Shown: piece after piece, positions 43,059 through 51,497 of the stretch
Position numbering within the stretch: the first letter of the stretch is position 1
How the letters are laid out: the number at the start of each line of letters is the position of its first letter
NCBI RefSeq assembly: GCF_013423485.1
Contig: NZ_JABFFR010000019.1
Location: 62,001 to 126,000, forward strand
DNA from: Azospirillum oleiclasticum
Lineage (GTDB): Bacteria; Pseudomonadota; Alphaproteobacteria; Azospirillales; Azospirillaceae
Reading direction: 5' to 3'
DNA length: 64,000 nt
Translations under genes and position numbers: made by a program
The notes under the pieces: generated by a model
What the model was told of the DNA's origin: nothing
Seen by the model: only the letters and a program-made list of their open reading frames with translations
Database searches by the model: none

Positions 43059-45551
43059 TCAGGACGCCTTGCGGCGCCGGGGCCGGCGGGACGGACGGGG
43101 AGATTCGCCGTTCCCGGTGGGGGGCGGAGCGGCATGGCGCCGGGGGGCCGACAGGCGCTCGAAAATCTGCTGCGCCGGCCGCCGGACCTCCGGGTTGACG
43201 TCGAGCAGGAACCGCTCCCCCCGGACAAGGGCGACGAAGGCCGCGAAGACCGGGGCGTAGCGATCCGCATGCCCGCTGTCCCCGAACCACCCGATCAACT
43301 TCTCCCCATACCCCCGCATCTCGGCAAGGCGGAGGACGCGGAGCAGGTCGTCGAAGGTCCCGAACGGGTCGGCACCGTCCTCCTCCAGCCCATCGGCCAG
43401 GGCCGCATCGAGATGGCCGGTCGCCACCCCGAAATTGTCGGCGGCGAACGCGATCCCGGCATCGATCAGGGCCAGGGCGGCGGCATCGCCGTCACCCAGG
43501 GCGGCACGCTCTTCCTGCGCAGCCGACCATTGCCCGGTCATGATCCGGGTCCAGACGATCTTGCTCCGCGCGACCGGGGAGTTGCCCCAGAAGTCGAGCG
43601 CCGCACGGAATGCCGCTTCGGCCGACGGGCCGTCCTCCAACACGTCCAGCTGAAGGCTACCCTTTGCGATCAGGGCATCGTACGCGTGGCCATCGAGTGT
43701 TCGCGTGTTCGAAGCGCGCAAGACCGCCTCGTCGTAGGCTGTAATAGCATCAGCGATGCGGCCGAGAATGCCGAGTTGGCGCCCCTTGTTAGCAGATGCC
43801 TTGACGACTGCCCGCACCAGATCTCCATCCTCAGACGCGGCAAAGCGAGAAATCAGATCGTTGAATGCAGAAATTGCTTCACCACCGCGGCCAATCGAGA
43901 TAAGTTTATTGCCCTTGTTAAAGAGGGCCATAGCGACAGATTTTCTCACCTCAATATTATTATTATTTCCAAATTTTTCGAAAATAAGATCATACTCTTT
44001 TATTTCATTTTCATCATCATTCATATCTCCAAATATAATCCCAAGGCCAAGCATAGATCGAGATACAACAGTCATCATAAATGGGTCTTTTGTATTTTCA
44101 TATTTATTAATTATTTTTCTAAACAAGATAATAGCATTGCAAAATTCATTTGACTGATAATAAATTCTCGCCTTTTTAAATAGAGATAGAGCCCATGACG
44201 GATCTACCAAAGCGTTTGGATCGCCGTTACCGCTATCCTTCACCCCCACTCCGAATGCCTCCTCATACGCCGCCAGCACCGCCTCCCGATAATACGGGTG
44301 CCAGCGGCAGGTGGCCTCGTCGCGGGCCTCGGCGGCCATGCGGTCGAGTTCGTCGGGGGTGTAGAGGCGGCTGAGGAACTTGGTCAGCCAGAGGAGTTTC
44401 TGGCGGGCGCGGCGGGTGCCGTGGCGCATCAGGTACCAGATGTTCAGGAAGCGCTCGGCGATCTGGTAGCCGGAGCGGGCGCCGGAGGTCTCCACCTCCT
44501 GGACGAACCCCTCCTTCCTCAGTTTGTCGAGGTGGGTGGAGATGGTGGTCACCGGGATGCCGGTCGCCGCGGCGAGGTCGCGGGAGAGGATGGGGTCCCA
44601 GTTCAGGGCGATGGCGTCGATGACGGCGCGCTGCTGGGCGGTCGCGTATTCCTCCACCCGCGCCTTGTAGAAGGGGGTGACCTGATCGAGCAGGGCTTCC
44701 AGGTCGGCGAAGGTGGTCTCCCCCTCGCTGCGCTCGATGATCTGGTAGATCAGCGCCAGCACGCGCGGGTTGCCGCCGGTCAGGGCGTAGAGGGTGCGCA
44801 GCCGCTGCGGCTCGGTGGCGAGCACCCGGCGTACCGGCTCCCCGGCCGGACCCCGCCGGTCGGCCAGCGAGCGCACGCAGCGCATCAGCTCCTCCTCCCC
44901 CAGCGGCTCCAGCAGATGGGGGTGGAAGAACTCGTAGAAGGCGGCGTCGCGGTCGCCGCTCTGGTTGATGAAGTGGGTGGCGGCACCGATCACCACCGGC
45001 CCATCCGCCATCTGGAGGATGCGGCGCAGCGTCCATTGGTGCGTGTCGTCGAGCGCGTCGAGGATGAGGTCGAGGTTGTCGACCAGCAGCACCGGCCGCC
45101 CGCCGATCTCCCGGCACAGGGCCAGGAAGGCGTCGGCCGCCGGGTCCGCCTCGCGCCATTCCGGCCGCTCGATGGCGCGGTCGATGCGGGCGGCCATCGC
45201 CTCCCGCCCGTTGCGGTCGCACCATTCCGCCAGCGCGTCGCCGCAGTTGCGCCAGAAGGTGGCGAGGGTGAGGACGTTGTACTGCTCCTCCCGGAACTGG
45301 AGGGGGATGAAGTGTTGGCGCAGCGCCTCGTCCTGCATCACCCCGATGGCGATCCGGCGCAGCAGGGTGGATTTGCCCATGCCGCGCTGGCCGACGATCA
45401 GATGGTGTTCGCTGTCCCCCCCGCGCGCCTGCCGCCGCAGCACGTTCAGGAGCCGGTCGAAGAATTCGCCGCGCGCCACGAAGGCGGCGACGAAATCCTC
45501 GTCGCTCATGGACTTCTGATTGTAGAGCAGAGGCAGGGGAAGGAAGGTCAC
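43059..45551 (-). CDS. P-loop ATPase with winged helix and TPR-like C-terminus
   Basis: An 830-residue protein. Walker A GQRGMGKS is at 54-61 and Walker B PVLLVDNLD at 153-161, in an ATPase_2/STAND-like layout. A winged-helix segment lies around 308-375 (ILSRDLAAATGIPVTTISTHLDKLRKEGFV). The rest (about 440-760) is helical with TPR-like repeats (SAMALFNKGNKLISIG-type). The C-terminal 25 residues are Arg/Pro-rich. Codons for residues about 455-560 are AT-rich, unlike both ends. The start overlaps the stop of the partner ATPase by 4 bp. Function unknown; signal-sensing or defence is possible. Confidence 0.75.
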   Translation of the reverse strand: MTFLPLPLLYNQKSMSDEDFVAAFVARGEFFDRLLNVLRRQARGGDSEHHLIVGQRGMGKSTLLRRIAIGVMQDEALRQHFIPLQFREEQYNVLTLATFWRNCGDALAEWCDRNGREAMAARIDRAIERPEWREADPAADAFLALCREIGGRPVLLVDNLDLILDALDDTHQWTLRRILQMADGPVVIGAATHFINQSGDRDAAFYEFFHPHLLEPLGEEELMRCVRSLADRRGPAGEPVRRVLATEPQRLRTLYALTGGNPRVLALIYQIIERSEGETTFADLEALLDQVTPFYKARVEEYATAQQRAVIDAIALNWDPILSRDLAAATGIPVTTISTHLDKLRKEGFVQEVETSGARSGYQIAERFLNIWYLMRHGTRRARQKLLWLTKFLSRLYTPDELDRMAAEARDEATCRWHPYYREAVLAAYEEAFGVGVKDSGNGDPNALVDPSWALSLFKKARIYYQSNEFCNAIILFRKIINKYENTKDPFMMTVVSRSMLGLGIIFGDMNDDENEIKEYDLIFEKFGNNNNIEVRKSVAMALFNKGNKLISIGRGGEAISAFNDLISRFAASEDGDLVRAVVKASANKGRQLGILGRIADAITAYDEAVLRASNTRTLDGHAYDALIAKGSLQLDVLEDGPSAEAAFRAALDFWGNSPVARSKIVWTRIMTGQWSAAQEERAALGDGDAAALALIDAGIAFAADNFGVATGHLDAALADGLEEDGADPFGTFDDLLRVLRLAEMRGYGEKLIGWFGDSGHADRYAPVFAAFVALVRGERFLLDVNPEVRRPAQQIFERLSAPRRHAAPPPTGNGESPRPSRRPRRRKAS
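43921..44160. other. AT-rich patch inside the ATPase/TPR gene
   Basis: Counting by hand gives about 28% GC over 240 bp, in a window that is about 70% GC. The frame stays open and encodes TPR-like helices rich in Asn, Lys, Ile and Phe. Low GC fades out on both sides between roughly 43850 and 44230. This looks like a segment of foreign origin spliced into a native gene. Confidence 0.9.
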
Positions 45552-46693
45552 GCGACATACTCCAGCCAGTAGCGGCGTAGCAGACCGGAGCGGTAGCGCC
45601 AGCGGCCGTCATCCTTCACCAGATAGCCGTCGTTGCACAGGCTGAGGAGCAGGTCCTTCAGATCCCGCAGGCTGACCGCGCCCGGCGTGGGGTTGAAGAG
45701 CCCCAGAAGCGTGTCCTCCGTCTCGCCACCCGCGGTTTCGCAGCAGCGGGCGAGGATCATCTCGAGACGCCCGGTGTCCTCGGGGAGGAAGTTCTTGCGG
45801 ATGTGTTCGCCCCATGGGGCGAAATAGCTGCGGTGGAGCGGCGACAGCAGCGCCTCGAACGCCCGCTCCACCTCCACCCGGCCGGCGCTGGCCCGGCCGC
45901 CCGCCTGCGTCGGCGCCGCGGGCTTCACGAGGCGGGCGATGTGGCCGAGGTAATAGGGAGACAGCCAGCCCAGCTCGCGGGTGAGATGGGCGAATCCGTC
46001 GTCGGTCAGGTCGTAGGGCTGGTCGAGCAGCCCGTCGTTCGACTGTTCGGAAAGGTAGGACCGCGCCGCGCCCTCGTCGAAGGGGGCGAGGCCGAAATTC
46101 TCGAAATCCAGCAGGGCACCCTCCAGACCCAGGCGGCGGGCCACCACGTCCAGGCCGATGGAGCCGGTCAGCAGCCACGACACGTTGGTGTGTTCCTGCT
46201 GAAGGCGCCGCAGGTGGTAGAGCATCGTGCGCGCACCATCGGGGTCCTTGCGGCTGAGTCCCCACACGAACAGCGAGAACTCGTCGATCATGATGACGGT
46301 GCGCGTGCCTTGCTGGTGCAGCGCGGCGATCAGCGTGTCGGAGAAGATCCGCGGGTCGGTGGTGCCGAGCATCTCGGCGAGCGAGGAGCCGGCGTTCCCG
46401 GACCTCGCCTGCTTGAGCTTGGTCGTCAGGAAGTTCGTGACCGAGCCGACGATGGTCTGCTTCCCGTCGATCTCCTGGCAGAGGGTGCGCAGGAAGGCGG
46501 CTTCGCTGTCGATCCCCTCCACATCGATGCGGACGCAGGTGACACCGGCGGCGGTCAGGTCCCCGTCCACCTTTTTCATCAGCCATGTCTTCCCGATGCG
46601 GCGCGGCGCCAGCATGAGGATGTCGGTTCCGCCGAGCAGCAGCCTCATGAGACGGCGACGCTCCTCCGGCCGATGATGCAGCGCGACGGACAT
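45548..46693 (-). CDS. P-loop ATPase (ATPase_2-like), first gene of ATPase pair
   Basis: A 381-residue cytoplasmic ATPase. The P-loop reads APRRIGKT (29-36), where the first Gly of the classic motif is Ala, as in many ATPase_2 proteins (form GxRRxGKT). Walker B is VIMIDEF (133-139) and a sensor-like LLTGSIGLD follows. The C-terminus is a small winged-helix domain ending in YRSGLLRRYWLEYVA, seen in relatives. It is translationally coupled (ATGA) to the larger ATPase, so the two probably work together. The function is not known. Confidence 0.78.
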   Translation of the reverse strand: MSVALHHRPEERRRLMRLLLGGTDILMLAPRRIGKTWLMKKVDGDLTAAGVTCVRIDVEGIDSEAAFLRTLCQEIDGKQTIVGSVTNFLTTKLKQARSGNAGSSLAEMLGTTDPRIFSDTLIAALHQQGTRTVIMIDEFSLFVWGLSRKDPDGARTMLYHLRRLQQEHTNVSWLLTGSIGLDVVARRLGLEGALLDFENFGLAPFDEGAARSYLSEQSNDGLLDQPYDLTDDGFAHLTRELGWLSPYYLGHIARLVKPAAPTQAGGRASAGRVEVERAFEALLSPLHRSYFAPWGEHIRKNFLPEDTGRLEMILARCCETAGGETEDTLLGLFNPTPGAVSLRDLKDLLLSLCNDGYLVKDDGRWRYRSGLLRRYWLEYVA

Positions 46694-47044
46694 GCAGGAA
46701 GCCTTCTATTCCTGACAGGATCGTCATGACGTACTCTTTATGTCTTGTCCAATAAATTCCATCTTCAATAAATTTCATACATCCGTACGCCGTCGATGCG
46801 CACTGCGGATGTCGCCGCCACGCTCCCGATGAACGCGCAATTTCTGACATCGAATCCACTTTTCAGACGCATGGGCGGAGCACCGCCGACCGAGCATGGT
46901 CCACGCCGGCTGCGATCATCATCCTGACGCGTGCAGGGAGCACACTCGAACCCAGGGAATAACGAAGCGGAACCTTCCGTTCATCCCCCGGCAGCCGTAC
47001 CCGGGCCGCAAGAGCGCGGGCGGCATGCGCACAGGAGGCGCACG
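46694..47044. other. Divergent intergenic region of the ATPase pair and exported protein
   Basis: A 351-bp region without a supportable gene. From 46730 to 46790 it is AT-rich and has two direct copies of CAATAAATT (46750-46758 and 46766-46774), 16 bp apart, in the likely promoter of the ATPase pair. The part from 46800 to 47030 is GC-rich. The AGGAGG ribosome site of the next gene is at 47033-47038. Confidence 0.5.
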
Positions 47045-48199
47045 ATGGTATCCGCACGCTGGGTGGCATCCTTGATGACCGCGTCGTGCATGATGGTATC
47101 GATCACGAACACCGCGACGGGGGCGACCGGCACGACGGCGCCGGACCCCGTCGCCAGGGCCGAGGCGGCCTTCCAGTCCGGCGCCGTCCGGGCCGGTATG
47201 GACATCCTCGATCCCTACTGGCGGGTCCTGCCCGCCGATCCCGCGCGGCAGGCGGCGCTGGCCGACCTGTTCGCCCGCTACCCCTCGGCCCGCATCATGG
47301 CGCTGGCCGATCTCCGGCGGGCGGCGGAGGGCTTCGCCGACAAGGCGGCGGCCCTGGCGGCGGCGCGACAGGTGGCGCGCGCCGCGGCGCTCGGTCTGGG
47401 CGGGCCGACGCCGGGAGCACCCGGCGGCCCGGCCCCGGCCACGCGGTCCACGCTGGATGAGTTGCAGCGGACGATCGCCACGCGGGCGGCGGAGCAGAAC
47501 CGCCGAGGCACGGTGGCATGGATGCTGACCGACCCCTACACGGAGGTGCCCGGCCTGACCACGCCCGAGGCCGAGACGATCATTCTGGACCGCACGCTGG
47601 CGCACGCCCGAACCACCCCCTCGGCGGAGACGTCGAACGCCATCGCCGCCCATCTCGGCCGTCACCCCAACGACGCGGCCAAGATCGAGCGCGTGCGAAG
47701 CCTTATGCCGCAGCTCGTCCCGACCGGGAACGGGCAACCCGTAGCCTTCCAAATCCTGAGCCCCGAAGGGAACACCATCACGGTCGTCGTGCAGACCCTG
47801 TCCACATCGCCGGGGTCGGCGCCCTCGGTGAGCGTCTCCTCGGGGCACCGTGAGCGTGAGTCCCGGGAGGACCTGGAGGATCGGCTCGAGCGCCAGCAGC
47901 GGGAGTTCATGACCCGGATGCAGCAGGAGGAGGAGGCGCGCCGCCGCGCCGCGGAGAGACACCGGCGCGACGTCGAGGACCACAATCGCCGGCAAGAGGG
48001 GCTCGAACGAGCCCGGCGTTACGCGGAGGAAGCCCGCCAGCGGACGGAAGAGATGAACCGCTCGTACGAAAAACAACAGGCGGAGATACGGCGTGCCCGC
48101 GATGAGGCGGAGCGCCGCCTGAGGGAGGAGCGCCTCGAGAGGGAGATCCGTCTTCTGAAGGAGGAGCGTGACGCGGCGGAGCGGCGGCGCAAGCCCTGA
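47045..48199 (+). CDS. Exported coiled-coil protein of unknown function
   Basis: A 384-residue protein with a signal peptide (SARWVASLMTASCMMVSITNTATG; cleavage near residue 28). The next 230 residues are Ala-rich helical with no family I recognise. From about residue 275 to the end it is highly charged (Glu/Arg) with heptad-like spacing (RERESREDLEDRLERQQREF and so on), a long coiled coil. The ATG at 47045 has a strong AGGAGG upstream. It is divergent from the ATPase pair and 164 bp before the mrp operon. No link to either is proven. Confidence 0.7.
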   Translation: MVSARWVASLMTASCMMVSITNTATGATGTTAPDPVARAEAAFQSGAVRAGMDILDPYWRVLPADPARQAALADLFARYPSARIMALADLRRAAEGFADKAAALAAARQVARAAALGLGGPTPGAPGGPAPATRSTLDELQRTIATRAAEQNRRGTVAWMLTDPYTEVPGLTTPEAETIILDRTLAHARTTPSAETSNAIAAHLGRHPNDAAKIERVRSLMPQLVPTGNGQPVAFQILSPEGNTITVVVQTLSTSPGSAPSVSVSSGHRERESREDLEDRLERQQREFMTRMQQEEEARRRAAERHRRDVEDHNRRQEGLERARRYAEEARQRTEEMNRSYEKQQAEIRRARDEAERRLREERLEREIRLLKEERDAAERRRKP

Positions 48200-48209
48200 C
48201 CCATCGCCC

Positions 48210-48261
48210 ATGTCCGGAAATCCGGACATCGCCCGCCCCCGGCCGTCCGGAAACCCGGAAC
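48210..48261. promoter_or_regulatory. Two upstream activator palindromes of the mrp operon
   Basis: ATGTCCGGAAATCCGGACAT (48210-48229) is a palindrome with 9-bp arms. A second, imperfect copy (core TCCGGAAACCCGGA) lies at 48245-48261. The centres are 33 bp apart, about three helical turns. They sit about 85-95 bp upstream of the sigma-54 promoter, the usual place for enhancer-binding protein sites. Confidence 0.6.
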
Positions 48262-48313
48262 ACCGCGCCAAGAGCCACCGCCAACCCCTTGATCTAAAAG
48301 CGTACCGACGAAC

Positions 48314-48327
48314 GGCACGGCGCTTGC
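48314..48327 (+). promoter_or_regulatory. Sigma-54 (-24/-12) promoter of the mrp operon
   Basis: CGGCACGGCGCTTGC fits the consensus TGGCACG-N4-TTGC except for one base. GG at 48314-48315 and GC at 48326-48327 have the required 12-bp spacing. The predicted start near 48339 is 25 bp before the GTG start at 48364, which is preceded by GGGGAGGAGG. Confidence 0.7.
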
Positions 48328-48363
48328 GAAGTCTCCCTCGGGTCAACGGGGAGGAGGTCAACC

Positions 48364-50697
48364 GTGCCATTCACCGCACTGGCGATCGCGGCCGCCATCG
48401 CCGCCGCCGCACCGCTGCTGCTCATCACCCGCCTGCCGCCGGCCGTTCGCGGCTGGGCGGCGGCGGCCGTGCCGTTCGCCCTGTTCGTGGGCTTCGCCAC
48501 GATGCTGCCCGGCGTGGCGGCGGGGAGCATCCCGACCGACGTGATGCGCTGGGTGCCGTCGCTGGGAGTCGAGCTGGCCTTCCGGGTGGACGGGCTGTCC
48601 CTGCTGATGGCTCTGCTGATCACCGGCATCGGGGCGGGGGTCTTCGCCTTTTCCGGGCGCTATCTGGCGGGGCATCCGCGACAGGGGCGGTTCCTGGCGG
48701 TGCTGGCGCTGTTCATGGCGGCGATGCTGGGCACGGTCACCTCCGACCACCTGATCGCGCTGTTCGTGTTCTGGGAACTGACCAGCCTCACCTCCTTCCT
48801 GCTGATCGGCTTCAAGGGCGAGAGCGAGCGGGCGCGGGCGGCGGCGCTGCAGGCGCTGCTGGTCACCGGGGCCGGCGGGCTGATGCTGCTGGCCGCGGCC
48901 CTGCTGCTGGGTCAGGCGGCGGGCACCTTCCGGCTGTCGGAGATCATCGCCGCCGGGCCGGCGCTGACCGAGCACCCGCTGGCCCCGGCCATCCTGGTCC
49001 TGCTGATCCTGGCCGCCTTCACCAAGTCGGCACAGGCGCCGCTGCATTTCTGGCTGCCCAACGCCATGGAGGCGCCGACCCCCGTCAGCGCCTACCTGCA
49101 TTCCGCCACCATGGTGAAGCTGGGGGTCTATCTGCTGGCCCGCTTCAACCCGGTGTTCGGGGGGGAGGAGCTGTGGACCGGCGCGCTGGTCACGGCGGGC
49201 ACCGCCACCATGCTGGTCGGCGCGCTGCTGGCCCTGCGCGAGACCGACCTGAAGCGGGTGCTCGCCTATTCCACCGTGGTGGCGCTGGGCACGCTGGTGA
49301 TGCTGCTGGGGCTTCAGGATCCGATCGCCGCCACCGCGGCCATGACCTTCCTCATCGTGCACGCGCTCTACAAGGCCAGCCTGTTCCTGGTGGCCGGCAT
49401 CATCGACCACGAGACGGGCACCCGCGACGCCACCCGGCTGGGCGGCCTCGCCCGTTCGATGCCGGTGACGGCCGTCGTGGCGCTGGCCGCCGGCCTGTCC
49501 ATGGCCGGACTGCCGCCCTTCGTCGGCTTCGTCGGCAAGGAGCTGCTGTACGAGGCGAAGCTGACCCACCCCGTCGCCCCGCTGCTGCTGGTCGGGGCCG
49601 GTGTGCTCGCCAACGCCGCCATGGTGGTGGTCGGCGGCATCCTGTCGGTGCGCGCCTTCCTCGGCACGCCGCGCGGGCTGGAGACGACGCCGCACGACCC
49701 GCCGCCGGAGATGCTGGCGGGGCCGGCGGCGCTGGCGGCCGGCGGCGTGCTCTTCGGGCTGCTGCCCGGCACGCTGGGCGGCTGGCTGGTGGAGCCGGCG
49801 GTGAGTGCCGTGATGGGCAGTGCCGCGATGGGCAGCGCTACCCCGGCGCCGCTCGCGCTGTGGCACGGGTTCACGCCGGTGCTGGGCCTGTCGGTGCTGA
49901 CTCTGGCGCTGGGGATCGCGGTCTTCCTGCGTTGGGAGCCGCTGCGCCGCCGCATGGAGCGCTGGCACCTGCTGGACCGCCACGGGCCGGAGCGCGGCTA
50001 CACCGTGGCGCTCGGCGGCTTCCAGTGGCTGGCGGCGTGGCAGACGCGCCTGATCCAGCCGGGCAGCCTGCGGGTCTACGCCACCGTGACGCTGGCGGTG
50101 ATCGCCGCGGCGACCGCCGCACCCATGCTGTTCGGCGGCGGCATCGCGGTGCCGGCCGGCTGGCTGGACCTGACCGTGTACGAGGCCGGGGCGGCGCTGC
50201 TGCTGATGGCGGGGGCGGTGGCCGCGGTGGTGGCGCGCGGCATGCTGGCCGGCATCATGGCGGTGGGCGTGGTCGGCTTCGGCTCGGCGCTGGTGTTCCT
50301 GCTGTTCGGGGCGCCCGACCTCGCCTTCACCCAGTTCGCGGTGGAGGTGCTGTTCATCGTCATCCTGACCGCGGTGCTGCTGAAGCTGCCGCTGCGCGAG
50401 CCGGAGCACCGCACCCGCGGCCAGCGCCGGACCGACGCGGCACTCGCCGTGGGTGTGGGCAGCGTCGGTGCGCTGGTGATGCTGGCGGTGCTCGCCAGCC
50501 CCTTCGACCCGACGCTGGGCGCCTGGTTCGGCGCGGCCTCGGTGCCGGAAGCGCACGGGCGCAACGTGGTCAACGTCATCATCGTCGATTTCCGGGCGCT
50601 CGACACGCTGGGTGAGATCACCGTGCTCGGCCTCGCCGGGCTGGCCGCCCTCGCCATCCTCAAGCGCCGCCCCCAAGCGCCTCAAGGAGGGGCATAG
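48364..50697 (+). CDS. mrpA: Mrp-type Na+/H+ antiporter subunit A (with fused B-like end)
   Basis: A 777-residue membrane protein. The first 500 residues resemble NADH dehydrogenase ND5/MrpA, with many membrane helices and conserved [16 protein letters not shown] and [20 protein letters not shown] blocks. The C-terminal 200 residues ([38 protein letters not shown]) are the MrpA/MbhD-like end. It works with subunits B-G in the inner membrane as a cation/proton antiporter. It is first in the operon, starts with GTG and has an excellent ribosome site. The sigma-54 promoter lies just upstream. Confidence 0.93.
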   Translation: MPFTALAIAAAIAAAAPLLLITRLPPAVRGWAAAAVPFALFVGFATMLPGVAAGSIPTDVMRWVPSLGVELAFRVDGLSLLMALLITGIGAGVFAFSGRYLAGHPRQGRFLAVLALFMAAMLGTVTSDHLIALFVFWELTSLTSFLLIGFKGESERARAAALQALLVTGAGGLMLLAAALLLGQAAGTFRLSEIIAAGPALTEHPLAPAILVLLILAAFTKSAQAPLHFWLPNAMEAPTPVSAYLHSATMVKLGVYLLARFNPVFGGEELWTGALVTAGTATMLVGALLALRETDLKRVLAYSTVVALGTLVMLLGLQDPIAATAAMTFLIVHALYKASLFLVAGIIDHETGTRDATRLGGLARSMPVTAVVALAAGLSMAGLPPFVGFVGKELLYEAKLTHPVAPLLLVGAGVLANAAMVVVGGILSVRAFLGTPRGLETTPHDPPPEMLAGPAALAAGGVLFGLLPGTLGGWLVEPAVSAVMGSAAMGSATPAPLALWHGFTPVLGLSVLTLALGIAVFLRWEPLRRRMERWHLLDRHGPERGYTVALGGFQWLAAWQTRLIQPGSLRVYATVTLAVIAAATAAPMLFGGGIAVPAGWLDLTVYEAGAALLLMAGAVAAVVARGMLAGIMAVGVVGFGSALVFLLFGAPDLAFTQFAVEVLFIVILTAVLLKLPLREPEHRTRGQRRTDAALAVGVGSVGALVMLAVLASPFDPTLGAWFGAASVPEAHGRNVVNVIIVDFRALDTLGEITVLGLAGLAALAILKRRPQAPQGGA

Positions 50698-50701
50698 GCC
50701 C

Positions 50702-51088
50702 ATGCCGTCCGTGATCCTGCGCACCAGCGCCCGGCCGCTGCTGGCCCTGATGCTGGTCTTCTCGCTCTACCTGCTGCTGCGCGGCCACAACGCGCCGGGC
50801 GGCGGCTTCATCGGCGGGCTGTTCGCGGCCAGCGGCTTCGCCGTCTACGCCATCGCCTTCGGCCGGCGGGCGGCGGAAGCGGCGCTGCGCTTCACACCGA
50901 AAGCGGTGCTGGGCGCGGGGCTGCTGCTGGCGCTGGTCAGCGGCCTGCCGGCCTTCCTGCTGGGCGAACCCTTCCTGACGCATCTCTGGTGGTCGGTGCT
51001 GAGCACGGCGCTGGTCTTCGACGTCGGGGTCTACCTGACCGTGGTGGGTGCCGTCTGCGCCTTCCTGTTCGAACTGACGGAGGAGTGA
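50702..51088 (+). CDS. mrpB: Mrp antiporter subunit B
   Basis: A 128-residue membrane protein with four hydrophobic segments. The family block [23 protein letters not shown] is intact, as is the closing [19 protein letters not shown]. It starts 4 bp after the mrpA stop, and mrpC follows after 1 bp. It is a structural subunit of the antiporter. Confidence 0.93.
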   Translation: MPSVILRTSARPLLALMLVFSLYLLLRGHNAPGGGFIGGLFAASGFAVYAIAFGRRAAEAALRFTPKAVLGAGLLLALVSGLPAFLLGEPFLTHLWWSVLSTALVFDVGVYLTVVGAVCAFLFELTEE

Positions 51089-51089
51089 G

Positions 51090-51497
51090 ATGGAGCCGCT
51101 GCTCGCCATCGCCTTCGGCGTGATCCTCGCCGCCTCGGCTTACCTGATCCTCAGCCGCAACGTGCTGCGCATGGTGCTGGGGCTGATCCTGCTGGGCAAC
51201 GCCGCCAACCTGTCGATCTTCCTGTCCGGCCGGCTGGTCGGGCCGACGCCGCCGATCGTGGCGGCGGGGATCGACGCGCTGGTGGCCGGGGCCGCCAACC
51301 CGCTGCCGCAGGCGCTGATCCTGACCGCCATCGTCATCGGCTTCGCCTTCGTGTCCTTCGTGCTGGTGCTGGTGCACCGCGCCTACGGCGCGCTCGGCAC
51401 GCTCGACACCGAGGCCATGCGGGAGGCGGAGCCGGCGCACGAACCGCCGCAGCCGACGCCGGTGACCAGCCCCGCCCCGCGGAAGGAGGCCGCGTGA
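51090..51497 (+). CDS. mrpC: Mrp antiporter subunit C
   Basis: A 135-residue NuoK-like membrane protein with three helices. RNVLRMVLGLILLGNAANLSIF and PLPQALILTAIVIGFAFVSFVL are typical of MrpC. A Pro/Ala-rich tail of about 25 residues follows the last helix. The stop overlaps the mrpD start by 4 bp. Confidence 0.93.
   Translation: MEPLLAIAFGVILAASAYLILSRNVLRMVLGLILLGNAANLSIFLSGRLVGPTPPIVAAGIDALVAGAANPLPQALILTAIVIGFAFVSFVLVLVHRAYGALGTLDTEAMREAEPAHEPPQPTPVTSPAPRKEAA

Noticed and set aside
48358..50724. A 788-codon frame antisense to mrpA
   Set aside because: Its product is a Gln/His/Arg-rich shadow without motifs; mrpA is unmistakable.
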